A stretch of DNA of 52,685 nucleotides from Bacillus zhangzhouensis (GTDB lineage: Bacteria; Bacillota; Bacilli; Bacillales; Bacillaceae): assembly GCF_000715205.1 (NCBI RefSeq), contig NZ_JOTP01000021.1:1-52685 (forward strand), given 5' to 3'. The translations under genes and the position numbers were made by a program. Shown piece by piece: positions 1 through 8,066 of this stretch (positions are counted from its first letter, which is position 1; every line of letters begins with the position of its first letter). The notes below the pieces were generated by a model. It saw only the letters and a list, made by a program, of their open reading frames with translations. It did no database searches and was not told the origin of the DNA.

Positions 1-48
1 AGTCATCCCATTGTTGTGTATGAATACATTTTATGATAATTTATATAA

Positions 49-60
49 GTGCATATGCAC
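49..60. promoter_or_regulatory. Palindromic operator of the MarR regulator (autoregulatory copy)
   Basis: GTGCATATGCAC is a perfect 12-bp palindrome 29 bp upstream of the MarR gene start. The same core (TGCATATGCA) recurs before the reductase gene (564-573) and twice before the MFS gene (1876-1885, 1911-1920), with a degenerate copy at 2039-2049. MarR dimers typically bind such palindromes at their own promoter and at target promoters. Binding is inferred. Confidence 0.7.
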
Positions 61-89
61 ATTTATTTACAAGGAGGCGAAGAGGATTA

Positions 90-527
90 ATGAAGACCTA
101 CAATTATAATGATTCAATAGGACGTAAAATAGCAACATGCTCTCGTTTAATTGGCAATGGATTAAATAAAAAATTTAAGGATCTCAATTGCCCACTCACA
201 TTTGAACAGTGGAAAATTATGACTTGTTTGCGCCCTAGAGAAGGAATTTCACAAAATGAATTAGCCGTTATTGTAGATAAAGATCATACGTTGGTCTCGA
301 AGTTAGTTAGTAGCTTAATCAAGAGAAAGATGCTTCTACGAATTCCTGATCCGAATGACAAAAGAACAAACCGTGTCTTTCTCACTCAAGAAGGTAAGGA
401 AATTCTACAAAACCTTGCAACTGAGCAGGTACAAGTTTTTTTAGACAGTATCGTTGAGGATATACCTGAACATGAAGTAGAAATCTTCTCTTCTGTATTG
501 GATCGTATTATCAAAAAAACCCAATGA
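90..527 (+). CDS. MarR-family transcriptional regulator
   Basis: A 145-residue winged-helix repressor that probably senses a reactive or toxic compound and controls the reductase and efflux genes downstream. The helix-turn-helix lies at about residues 52-75 (SQNELAVIVDKDHTLVSKLV) and the wing at about 84-103, which contains the family's DP-NDKR-x-R-x-V-x-LT pattern. The length is normal for MarR. The ATG at 90 is chosen because AAGGAGG lies at 71-77; an upstream in-frame start at 33 would place the operator palindrome inside the gene. Cysteines 17, 34 and 46 could take part in redox sensing, as in OhrR-type proteins, but this is speculative. The specific orthologue and inducer are unknown. 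Confidence 0.85.
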   Translation: MKTYNYNDSIGRKIATCSRLIGNGLNKKFKDLNCPLTFEQWKIMTCLRPREGISQNELAVIVDKDHTLVSKLVSSLIKRKMLLRIPDPNDKRTNRVFLTQEGKEILQNLATEQVQVFLDSIVEDIPEHEVEIFSSVLDRIIKKTQ

Positions 528-563
528 TTTTTTTGTACGGTTCAATAAGTTCATGTAAATATG

Positions 564-573
564 TGCATATGCA
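564..573. promoter_or_regulatory. MarR operator copy upstream of the reductase gene
   Basis: TGCATATGCA, within ATGTGCATATGCAA, lies 57 bp before the old-yellow-enzyme gene and matches the core of the palindrome at 49-60. It suggests that the MarR protein represses this gene too. No reliable -35/-10 pair was assigned. Confidence 0.6.
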
Positions 574-630
574 ACCAATGTGTTTATTCATTAATGATAT
601 GCATGCAATTCAAATTAAAGGAGGATTCAT

Positions 631-1803
631 ATGATGAAAACCAAGTACCAAAAACTTTTTGAACCATTTATCTTCCCTTCTGGAGTTACGGTTAATAACC
701 GTATTCTTATGGCTCCTATGACAACCGCCTCATCATTTAAAAATGGAATGGTGACAAATGATGAGCTTTCATATTACGAAAAACGTTCAGGTGGAGTTGG
801 AGCAGTAATTACTGCGTGCGCCTATGTTACGAGAGAAGGAAAAGCATTTTCCGGAGGTTTCAGCGCAGATTCAGACAAAATGATTCCAAGCCTTACAAAA
901 CTTGCAAAAACGATTCAAGACAAAGGGTCTAAAGCTATTCTGCAAATTTTTCATGGTGGTCGAATGGTTTCACCGCAAAATATCGAAGGTCAAACCCCAG
1001 TGAGCGCAAGTGCTGTCCGCGCTTTACGAGACGAAGCTGTAACACCTAGAGAAATGACAGAAGAAGAAATTCAACATGTAATTCAAGGATTTGGTGAAGC
1101 GACACGCCGAGCTATTGAATCTGAATTTGATGGAATTGAAATACACGGAGCAAATACGTACCTTATCCAACAATTCTTTTCTCCGCATTCAAACCGTCGT
1201 ACAGATAAATGGGGCGGAAATTTAGAAAAAAGAATGAGATTTCCATTAGCGATTGTAGATTCTGTTTCCCAAGTGGTAAAGGAGCATGCGAAAAAGCCCT
1301 TTCTTATAGGTTATCGTATTTCACCAGAAGAGATTGAGGAACCAGGTATTGCAATTGAAGATACATTACAATTACTTGACCAATTGACTGAAAAACAACT
1401 TGATTATGTTCATCTTTCTATCGGTACAATTTGGAGAGGTTCCATTAGAAATAGCGAACAAACCACTCCTCTTCTTGAGCGTATAAAAGAAAGAATTGGA
1501 CACAAAATTCCCTTGATTGGAGTGGGTTCCATCCATCATCCAAATGATGCCATAGAAGCTTTAAACAAAGAAATTCCTTTAGTAGCATTGGGGCGTCAAC
1601 TTCTTATAGAACCTGAATGGGTTCAAAAAGTAAAAAATGAAGAAGTTGATGTCATTCGTCAGAGTATGTCGCTTAAGGATCAAGAAAAACTGGTTATTCC
1701 TGATCCAATGTGGGAGAACATTACTTCTATTCCTGGATGGCTCCCTATTGAAGAAAATAAAGAACAAGGTAATAACGAGCCTTGGCTAAAATCAAAAAAT
1801 TAA
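631..1803 (+). CDS. NADH:flavin oxidoreductase, old yellow enzyme family
   Basis: FMN-dependent TIM-barrel ene-reductase of 390 residues, likely reducing electrophilic alkenes, quinones or nitro compounds with NAD(P)H in the cytoplasm. Visible family features are the N-terminal LFEPF-x-F-x-SGVTVNNRILMAPM segment, the QIFHGGR stretch at about 105-111, and the substrate-binding pair H172/N175 in IHGAN, followed by the FSPHSNRRTDKWGGN signature. The C-terminus holds the FMN-phosphate site (GVGSI, then ALGRQLL). AAAGGAGG at 617-624 would serve ATG 631 (6 nt) or ATG 634 (9 nt) equally well. It sits between a MarR gene and an MFS gene that share one operator motif, which points to a detoxification role. 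The real substrate is unknown. Confidence 0.88.
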   Translation: MMKTKYQKLFEPFIFPSGVTVNNRILMAPMTTASSFKNGMVTNDELSYYEKRSGGVGAVITACAYVTREGKAFSGGFSADSDKMIPSLTKLAKTIQDKGSKAILQIFHGGRMVSPQNIEGQTPVSASAVRALRDEAVTPREMTEEEIQHVIQGFGEATRRAIESEFDGIEIHGANTYLIQQFFSPHSNRRTDKWGGNLEKRMRFPLAIVDSVSQVVKEHAKKPFLIGYRISPEEIEEPGIAIEDTLQLLDQLTEKQLDYVHLSIGTIWRGSIRNSEQTTPLLERIKERIGHKIPLIGVGSIHHPNDAIEALNKEIPLVALGRQLLIEPEWVQKVKNEEVDVIRQSMSLKDQEKLVIPDPMWENITSIPGWLPIEENKEQGNNEPWLKSKN

Positions 1804-1874
1804 TTCTAGAAAAGAATTGGCTATATAACCTGTAGGCCTATTAAAATGAACTAAAATAAAAAACGAAAAGATAG

Positions 1875-1921
1875 TTGCATATGCACATAAATTGTGGTAC
1901 TTTATATATGTGCATATGCAC
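1875..1921. promoter_or_regulatory. Tandem MarR operators upstream of the MFS gene
   Basis: Two copies of the palindrome stand 35 bp apart: TTGCATATGCAC at 1875-1886 and the perfect GTGCATATGCAC at 1910-1921. The second is identical to the copy at 49-60. Together with a degenerate site at 2039-2049 they suggest tight MarR control of the transporter. Confidence 0.65.
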
Positions 1922-2038
1922 ATAATTATTTGATAAAAATTAATGGATGAAGGGTTACATTTCTAAATGTAAAGAATTACAGAAACTTAAGAAACATCCC
2001 ATTAAAGGAAGATAAAAGTTGATTGTTCCGATAAATAT

Positions 2039-2049
2039 GTGCATATACA
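2039..2049. promoter_or_regulatory. Degenerate MarR operator next to the MFS start
   Basis: GTGCATATACA differs from the consensus GTGCATATGCA at one base. It lies 26 bp before the MFS start codon, where bound repressor would block transcription. Confidence 0.45.
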
Positions 2050-2075
2050 ACTAAATTACAATGGAGGAATATATA

Positions 2076-3443
2076 ATGGAACTACCCGCACAATTATCTC
2101 AAAGCCAACGAAGCAAACTTATGATAATTTTAACCTTTGTATTAGTTATTTCAACAATGAATACAACCATGTTTAACGTTGCACTGCCAGCAATTGGTAA
2201 ACAATTTTCTTTATCACCATCTCAAACAGGTTGGATTGTAACCAGTTATTTGATTATCTATGCAGTTGGCTCAGTCATCTATGGAAAGCTAGCAGACCAG
2301 TATAAGCTAAAAAATCTTATAACAATTGGTATTACTTTAATGTCTTTAGGGTCACTTGTTGGTTTTTTTGCATTTAACTATCCTTCTTTAATTATTGCAA
2401 GGGTAATGCAAGCAGCAGGTGCATCAGTGTTACCTGCATCAGCCATGATTATTCCAACACGCTATTTCACTCCTGAAACGCGTGGTCGTGCACTTGGAAT
2501 GACATCAGCTGGTTTAACATTTGGAATAGCGATAGGCCCTATTATTGCAGGCCTAGTTACAACAGCATTTAACTGGAATTATTTATTTATCATTCCACTA
2601 TTGCAGTTTTTATGTATTCCGGCCTTTAGAACATACCTTGGTGATGAAAAAATAGGAAAACAGACTAAAATTGATTTTATAGGTGCTTTTTTACTCGTAG
2701 CAACAATCGTATCTTTTATGCTAGCTGTTTCACAGTCAAGTTTGCTATTTCTTATAGCTTTCCTTATTTTTCTGACTCTATTTATATGGAGAATGAAATC
2801 AGCAACGAATCCATTTATATACCCAGACCTATTTAAAAATAAAGCTTACACGCTAACACTTCTAACATTCGCTTTAGGAGCAGGAGTAGCATTTGCATTG
2901 CCTTATCTCTCTCCACTTATGTTTCAAGGGGTTAACCATCTTTCACCATTCGCAAGTGGTTTATTCATGTTTCCAGGTGCCATGATTGCTGCATTGCTTG
3001 CTAAAACAGGTGGTAAACTTGCAGATACTAAAGGGAATTCTACGCTTGCGTATATTACCATTGTTTTATTTTTGATTGCTTTTGGCACGCTTTCATTCAT
3101 TGCAGGCGGTTCACCGTATCTTGTGATGATTGTATTAGTATTTGGTTACGTTGCCCAAACCCAATTCCAAATTGCTATGGCAAATACATTATCCAATACG
3201 TTGTCAAAAGAACAAACGGGTATTGGAATGGGATTATTCATGTTAGTGAATTTCATTGCAAGTTCAATCGCTGGTACATTTATGGGGAAAGCACTTAGCA
3301 GTAGTGCAAATACAAGCTTAAATCCTTTCCACCTCGCAACAGATGGAATCGAGTACAGTAACATATACGTGATATTAACTATAATTGTCGTTATTATTGC
3401 TATTTTGTACACAATAGTATTAAAAACGACTAGAAAACCATAA
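2076..3443 (+). CDS. MFS multidrug efflux transporter (DHA2-like)
   Basis: Integral membrane proton-coupled exporter of 455 residues. Hydrophobic segments cover nearly the whole length, consistent with 12-14 helices. Recognisable motifs are the helix-1 region TMNTTMFNVALPAIGKQF, the loop 2-3 motif A (GKLADQYKLKNLI) and a motif-C-like GLTFGIAIGPIIAG in helix 5, typical of antiporters. ATG 2076 is preferred because GGAGG at 2063-2067 sits 8 nt upstream. The upstream region carries three copies of the MarR operator, so it probably exports the compound sensed by that MarR protein or detoxified by the reductase. It is followed by a strong terminator. Substrate unknown. Confidence 0.85.
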   Translation: MELPAQLSQSQRSKLMIILTFVLVISTMNTTMFNVALPAIGKQFSLSPSQTGWIVTSYLIIYAVGSVIYGKLADQYKLKNLITIGITLMSLGSLVGFFAFNYPSLIIARVMQAAGASVLPASAMIIPTRYFTPETRGRALGMTSAGLTFGIAIGPIIAGLVTTAFNWNYLFIIPLLQFLCIPAFRTYLGDEKIGKQTKIDFIGAFLLVATIVSFMLAVSQSSLLFLIAFLIFLTLFIWRMKSATNPFIYPDLFKNKAYTLTLLTFALGAGVAFALPYLSPLMFQGVNHLSPFASGLFMFPGAMIAALLAKTGGKLADTKGNSTLAYITIVLFLIAFGTLSFIAGGSPYLVMIVLVFGYVAQTQFQIAMANTLSNTLSKEQTGIGMGLFMLVNFIASSIAGTFMGKALSSSANTSLNPFHLATDGIEYSNIYVILTIIVVIIAILYTIVLKTTRKP

Positions 3444-3487
3444 AAAATAAAATGATTTTCATTCTTGTTTAAGACTGAATTACTTTT

Positions 3488-3523
3488 GTGAAAAAGACTG
3501 TTAAATTTAGCAGTCTTTTTCAC
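3488..3523 (+). terminator. Intrinsic terminator after the MFS gene
   Basis: A 13-bp perfect inverted repeat, GTGAAAAAGACTG / CAGTCTTTTTCAC, with a 10-nt loop, 44 bp after the MFS stop. It closes the MarR-controlled cluster. Confidence 0.75.
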
Positions 3524-3683
3524 ATTTTAAATATAAGTTGTATGTAAATTTAGTTACCATAATCACTCTTTCTTGAAATAAGAAAGCAAAAGAACCCTTG
3601 AGGCGTTAGGTTCCCACTAAGGATTTTTCACCCGAATTGTGCAACTTTTTATGCATCGTTTGTATGACTATATTCTTTGATAG

Positions 3684-4538
<855 letters not shown>

Positions 4539-4603
4539 TCATAAATGAATTTTCACTGTCTCAAAACTAAGTATACTTATCTTATTGAGACAAAAAAAGA
4601 AAA

Positions 4604-4635
4604 AATCAAAATCCAACGTTTATCAGATTTTGATT
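4604..4635 (-). terminator. Minus-strand terminator beyond the acetyltransferase remnant
   Basis: AATCAAAATC (4604-4613) pairs with GATTTTGATT (4626-4635). Read on the minus strand it is followed by a T-rich tract. It lies just past the remnant of the acetyltransferase gene. Confidence 0.6.
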
Positions 4636-4647
4636 CTTGTAAATACT

Positions 4648-4885
4648 TTATGATTTTTCGATTGTGACTGGTTTGCCCAATTCAATTCTACTGGATCAAG
4701 CGGATGTCCGGATCAAAATTCGTAAAAAAATGCTCACCGACCTCGATATTGTATTCATAATCACATTGCAACCTACCTTCAAAAACTACATTGTCACCGC
4801 AAGCGCCCAACAATTCATTTAAAATGGATCGTCTTTTTCTGATGACCTGTTTGCTGTCAATTGTCTCGCTTTTTCGATCTGTCAT
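4648..4885 (-). pseudogene. Remnant of a maltose/galactoside O-acetyltransferase gene
   Basis: The first 57 or so codons read like the N-terminus of Maa-type sugar acetyltransferases (RKRRSILNELLGACGDNV, then CDYEYNIEVGEHFFTNFD). The reading then jumps. In a second frame downstream one finds HPLDPVELN, and in a third GKPVTIEKS before a stop; these are pieces of the family's conserved HPLDP...GKPVTIG-NVWIGG region. So about 25 codons between NFD and HPLDP are deleted, there is at least one further frameshift, and the C-terminal left-handed beta-helix is missing. The remaining open frame (4688-4885) cannot encode an active acetyltransferase. It lies 15 bp downstream of the dehydrogenase gene on the same strand, so it may once have been co-transcribed with it. 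Confidence 0.75.
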
Positions 4886-4900
4886 CGTTGATCCTTCCTT

Positions 4901-5980
4901 CTATTTATATCGATTCATGGTTTGAAGGAATGCCTCTGTGAATTGTGTCGTCGTCTCGTTTCCTCCTAAATCCTTCGTTTTAACATTCATTTTCATGATC
5001 TCATGAAGTGTACGTTCGATAAGAGCAGCCGTCTTTTTTAACCTTTCATCATGATATTTCGCATGTAACCAGTCACAAAGCATCACTGTAGAAAGAATCA
5101 TACCAATTGGGTTGGCAATATTTTGCCCAGCGATATCCGGTGCTGATCCATGTGCCGCCTGTGCCATGGCTTGGTCTTCGTTACAATTTAATGAAGGCGC
5201 TATTCCTAAACTTCCGACTAGCTCCCCTGTTAGATCAGATAAAATATCACCAAACATATTCTCTGTCACAATCACATCAAAATCACTTGCACGCCTCACT
5301 AAGTGAGCCGCCATTGCGTCAATATGTACATCCTCTACCGTCACTTGCGGATACGCTTTTGCTACCTCTTGGCATGTTCGCAAAAACAAACCAGATCCTA
5401 ATTTGATAACATTTGCCTTATGAACAATAGTAACCTTTTGCCTGCGCTCCATCGCACTTTGAAAGGCTGCATGAGCAATACGTGTTATCGCTTTTTTTGT
5501 AAATACACCTGTAGATATAGCAACATCTGGTGTAATCATCCACTCGCCTACCCCATGATACATGTTCCGATCTGGATAGAAGCCTTCTGTATTTTCTCGA
5601 AAAATGACGAGATTGACGTCTCGTGCAAGGCTTTGTACCCCTGGTAACGATTGAGACGGACGAATGTTCGCAAATAGATCAAACGTATGACGGAGCTCTC
5701 CGCTTGGATTCCTCCTCTCTTTAAATATGTCTGGGTATGATGCAGAATCATGAGGCCCTAAAATCCACCCATGGCATTTTTTCAATTCGTCTTTAGTAGA
5801 TGTCGGCACAGGATCTTGGTGAAGAGATTGGATGGCTTCAAAACCGATTGGACATTCTACAAATTCCACAAACGACTCATGAAACTGAGACAGCGCTGCC
5901 TCTAAGATGCACATACTTGCTTGTACAATTTCTGGTCCAATTCCATCACCTTTCAATACACCGATTCGATATGACTGCAT
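4901..5980 (-). CDS. Isocitrate/isopropylmalate dehydrogenase family protein
   Basis: A 359-residue cytoplasmic beta-decarboxylating dehydrogenase. Family marks are the N-terminal GVLKGDGIGPE (about 8-18), the RENTEGFY substrate loop (about 129-136), the catalytic K-A-N segment in VHKANVIKLG, the metal-binding aspartates in IDAMAAHLV and ENMFGDILSDLTGELVGSLG, and the nucleotide-binding HGSAPDIAGQNIANP. The histidine and glycine context HGSAPDIAG suits NAD+ rather than NADP+ use, but I cannot fix cofactor or substrate from sequence. Tartrate, homoisocitrate or a malate-type acid are all possible; it is neither the housekeeping icd nor leuB by context. SD AAGGGGG precedes the ATG at 5980. The acetyltransferase remnant lies directly downstream. 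Confidence 0.85.
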   Translation of the reverse strand: MQSYRIGVLKGDGIGPEIVQASMCILEAALSQFHESFVEFVECPIGFEAIQSLHQDPVPTSTKDELKKCHGWILGPHDSASYPDIFKERRNPSGELRHTFDLFANIRPSQSLPGVQSLARDVNLVIFRENTEGFYPDRNMYHGVGEWMITPDVAISTGVFTKKAITRIAHAAFQSAMERRQKVTIVHKANVIKLGSGLFLRTCQEVAKAYPQVTVEDVHIDAMAAHLVRRASDFDVIVTENMFGDILSDLTGELVGSLGIAPSLNCNEDQAMAQAAHGSAPDIAGQNIANPIGMILSTVMLCDWLHAKYHDERLKKTAALIERTLHEIMKMNVKTKDLGGNETTTQFTEAFLQTMNRYK

Positions 5981-6081
5981 AAAATCCGCCCCCTTTGTCT
6001 TTATTTTACCTTCTCATCAAATGAATTGTGAAGGCGTCATTTCTTCTTACTAAAATTTCAGCATGACCCTTCCTCATGTTA

Positions 6082-6110
6082 TTTACGAATCAGGAAGTCT
6101 CATTTATAAT
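6082..6110 (+). promoter_or_regulatory. Sigma-A-type promoter of the second MFS gene
   Basis: TTTACG (6082-6087), 17-bp spacer, TATAAT (6105-6110), 39 bp ahead of the MFS start codon. Confidence 0.5.
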
Positions 6111-6149
6111 CGAGTAGATTTGTATATATCTTTAAATGTGAGGGATTAG

Positions 6150-7322
6150 ATGGAATTAAAGTGGTATAAAGCGATTATTGTTATTTTTACGATGTCTGGG
6201 ATATCCATCTCTACATGGTTTTCACGGACACCGGAAGTCAGAGATTTATTACAAGCGAATACAGGGACAATGGGACTTATTTTACTTGGCTTATCTGTTG
6301 GTTCTATTGTTGGACTTGTCCTTTCCAATATATTCGTTCGAAAAAAAGGCGGACGAGTGGCCATTGTGATCAGCGCTTTTTTGATGTTCACTGGATTCAC
6401 GACTCTCGCTATTGGTTCAACGCTCTCTTCTATCCTTGTTGTCACTGCCGGTCTTTTTCTTTTTGGAGCGGGCTCAGGCATGTGCAATGTGGCCATGAAC
6501 TTAGAAGGGACGGAAATTGAGTACAACATCAGGAAAACCATCCTGCCTATATTGCACGCTTCCTTCAGCATTGGCACGTTAATCGGTGCAGGTGCTGGCA
6601 TTCTCTTTATTCATCTAGGGGTATCTGTGTTGATTCACCTTCTGATCATTGCCATTCTTTTCTTTCTCAGCATTTTGATTTGTACACGGTTTATTCCGCA
6701 CGGGACAGGAAAGGATCAGATTGAGAAGCAAATAGATACAACTGATGGTTCTCATGCGGCATGGCTGAACAAACGGACGATATCTCTTGCGATGATCGCC
6801 TTATGTCTTGCATTTGTAGAAGGCTCTGCAAATGATTGGATTCCCCTTGCGATGGTGGATGGTTACCAGGTTTCACATTCCATGAGTACCGTCATCTATG
6901 CTTTATTTTTGTGCGGAATGATTAGTGGACGACTGATCAGTGGACGTTTAATTGATCGCTTTGGCAGGGTGTTATTGCTAAGAGTCGCTATTTTTTCAGC
7001 AGCTGCCGGACTATTGTTAGTCATTTTAAAGATTTCACTCGTAGTGTGTATGATATCCATCTTTTTATGGGGACTTGGCGCTTCTTTAGGCTTCCCACTG
7101 ACCATTTCGGCAGCTGGTGATGATAGCCGCTACGCCGTCAAACGCGTCAGCATTGTGACCTTATCGGGTTACACAGCCTCCCTTTCAGGTCCCCCTATTT
7201 TAGGACTGCTCGCCAATGAGGTGGGACTGCTTCATGCCTTTATATTTGTTCTATTCGCTATTTGTATGGCGGGAATCTTTACAAAAGCTGTAGCAAAACC
7301 ACATTCATTACATTCTCACTGA
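6150..7322 (+). CDS. MFS transporter (YbjJ/fucose-permease-like)
   Basis: A 390-residue polytopic membrane protein with about 12 hydrophobic helices. Loop 2-3 carries a short basic motif (NIFVRKKGGRVAI) and the second half repeats it (GRLIDRFGRVLLL), as is usual for the two six-helix halves of MFS proteins. The N-terminal MSGISISTWFSRTPEVRDLL and the GTEIEYN segment resemble the YbjJ/FucP-like branch. It is divergently arranged to the dehydrogenase gene with about 170 bp between. It ends with terminator 7322-7353, so it is a single-gene unit. Substrate not identifiable. Confidence 0.82.
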   Translation: MELKWYKAIIVIFTMSGISISTWFSRTPEVRDLLQANTGTMGLILLGLSVGSIVGLVLSNIFVRKKGGRVAIVISAFLMFTGFTTLAIGSTLSSILVVTAGLFLFGAGSGMCNVAMNLEGTEIEYNIRKTILPILHASFSIGTLIGAGAGILFIHLGVSVLIHLLIIAILFFLSILICTRFIPHGTGKDQIEKQIDTTDGSHAAWLNKRTISLAMIALCLAFVEGSANDWIPLAMVDGYQVSHSMSTVIYALFLCGMISGRLISGRLIDRFGRVLLLRVAIFSAAAGLLLVILKISLVVCMISIFLWGLGASLGFPLTISAAGDDSRYAVKRVSIVTLSGYTASLSGPPILGLLANEVGLLHAFIFVLFAICMAGIFTKAVAKPHSLHSH

Positions 7323-7353
7323 AAAGTGCCAGATTCTCATCATGGCACTTTTT
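7322..7353 (+). terminator. Terminator of the MFS gene
   Basis: AAAAGTGCCA (7322-7331) and TGGCACTTTTT (7343-7353) form a 10-bp stem with an 11-nt loop and a T-run, starting at the stop codon. Confidence 0.75.
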
Positions 7354-7456
7354 AAAATTTTAAAAATAAAATCGAAACCTTTCATGAAGTGAAACAGTCC
7401 TATAGATGTCTTGATGTTTACAGCATTTTTAATGAGGGAAAGTAAAAAAATAAGAC

Positions 7457-7485
7457 TTTTCAAATAACTTAAAACGTGGTAAGAT
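7457..7485 (+). promoter_or_regulatory. Putative sigma-A promoter for the small membrane protein genes
   Basis: TTTTCA (7457-7462), 17 bp, TAAGAT (7480-7485), 30 bp before the start codon at 7516. The -35 match is weak. Confidence 0.35.
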
Positions 7486-7515
7486 CATGAAAATAAACAG
7501 GGAGGGGTGAGATAA

Positions 7516-7845
7516 ATGAAAAAAAATATGCTGTTAAAATTAGCCGTCTTATTCATAGCACTGGCAAGTTTTCATTTGTTCTCAATGCCTCATTCCGTTC
7601 AGGTATACCATCATGCGAAGGTGGTTGCCGATCAAGAATCACATGAAATAAAAATCGTTCAGACAACAGGCGATGAAAATAAACATGTGAACGCAGTATT
7701 TGCCGCATTTACAGCACTGCTGATCATTGGCAGTATGACAGCTGGATTTGCACGCATCACTTATACTGATCGATTTGACCGGAAAAAGAAGCATTTACTT
7801 GCAGTGTTCTATCAATCTTCTTATTTCCGAGCAGTTCGTGTTTAA
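7516..7845 (+). CDS. Small membrane protein of unknown function
   Basis: 109 residues. The first 25 form a hydrophobic segment after a KKN start (signal anchor or signal peptide), followed by a roughly 35-residue polar stretch (VYHHAKVVADQESHEIKIVQ...) likely outside the cell, then a second hydrophobic helix at about 62-81 (VFAAFTALLIIGSMTAGFA) and a basic tail (DRKKKHLL). The most likely topology is two transmembrane helices with both ends inside. GGAGGGG at 7501-7507 is a good ribosome site. A 41-residue membrane peptide follows 43 bp downstream and the pair share one terminator, so they probably form an operon. I do not recognise the family. Confidence 0.65.
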   Translation: MKKNMLLKLAVLFIALASFHLFSMPHSVQVYHHAKVVADQESHEIKIVQTTGDENKHVNAVFAAFTALLIIGSMTAGFARITYTDRFDRKKKHLLAVFYQSSYFRAVRV

Positions 7846-7888
7846 CCCAACCATTTAAATCAAAACAACAATTGGGAGGTTTTACACG

Positions 7889-8014
7889 ATGTTATTTTTC
7901 TTAAGATTATTCATTGTAGGTCTGTTCTCTGTCACTTCACTTTCTCTTTTCGTCTACCAAGGAATTGAAGTAGTTCACGCCCTTACAAGCATGTTTGGCA
8001 ACCATGAGAGCTAA
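7889..8014 (+). CDS. 41-residue membrane peptide
   Basis: A short gene with a strong ribosome site (GGGAGGT, 7874-7880) 8 nt before ATG. The product begins MLFFLRLFIVGLFSV and has one hydrophobic helix at about residues 2-23, followed by a short polar tail ending GNHES. It lies 43 bp after the small membrane protein gene and just before a bidirectional terminator, suggesting co-transcription. Function unknown; it could be a partner subunit of the upstream membrane protein. Confidence 0.6.
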   Translation: MLFFLRLFIVGLFSVTSLSLFVYQGIEVVHALTSMFGNHES

Positions 8015-8030
8015 ATGACCCAAATATAAA

Positions 8031-8059
8031 AAAACCCCCTGACTATCTCAGGGGGTTTT
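8031..8059. terminator. Bidirectional terminator between the small-protein genes and parC
   Basis: AAAACCCCCTGA (8031-8042) and TCAGGGGGTTTT (8048-8059): a 12-bp perfect stem with a 5-nt loop and A/T tracts on both sides. It serves the convergent small-protein operon and parC. Confidence 0.85.
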
Positions 8060-8066
8060 CGTTTGC

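Noticed and set aside
3146..3523. A 125-codon minus-strand frame antisense to the MFS gene
   Set aside because: It is a shadow of the real gene, without ribosome site or motif.
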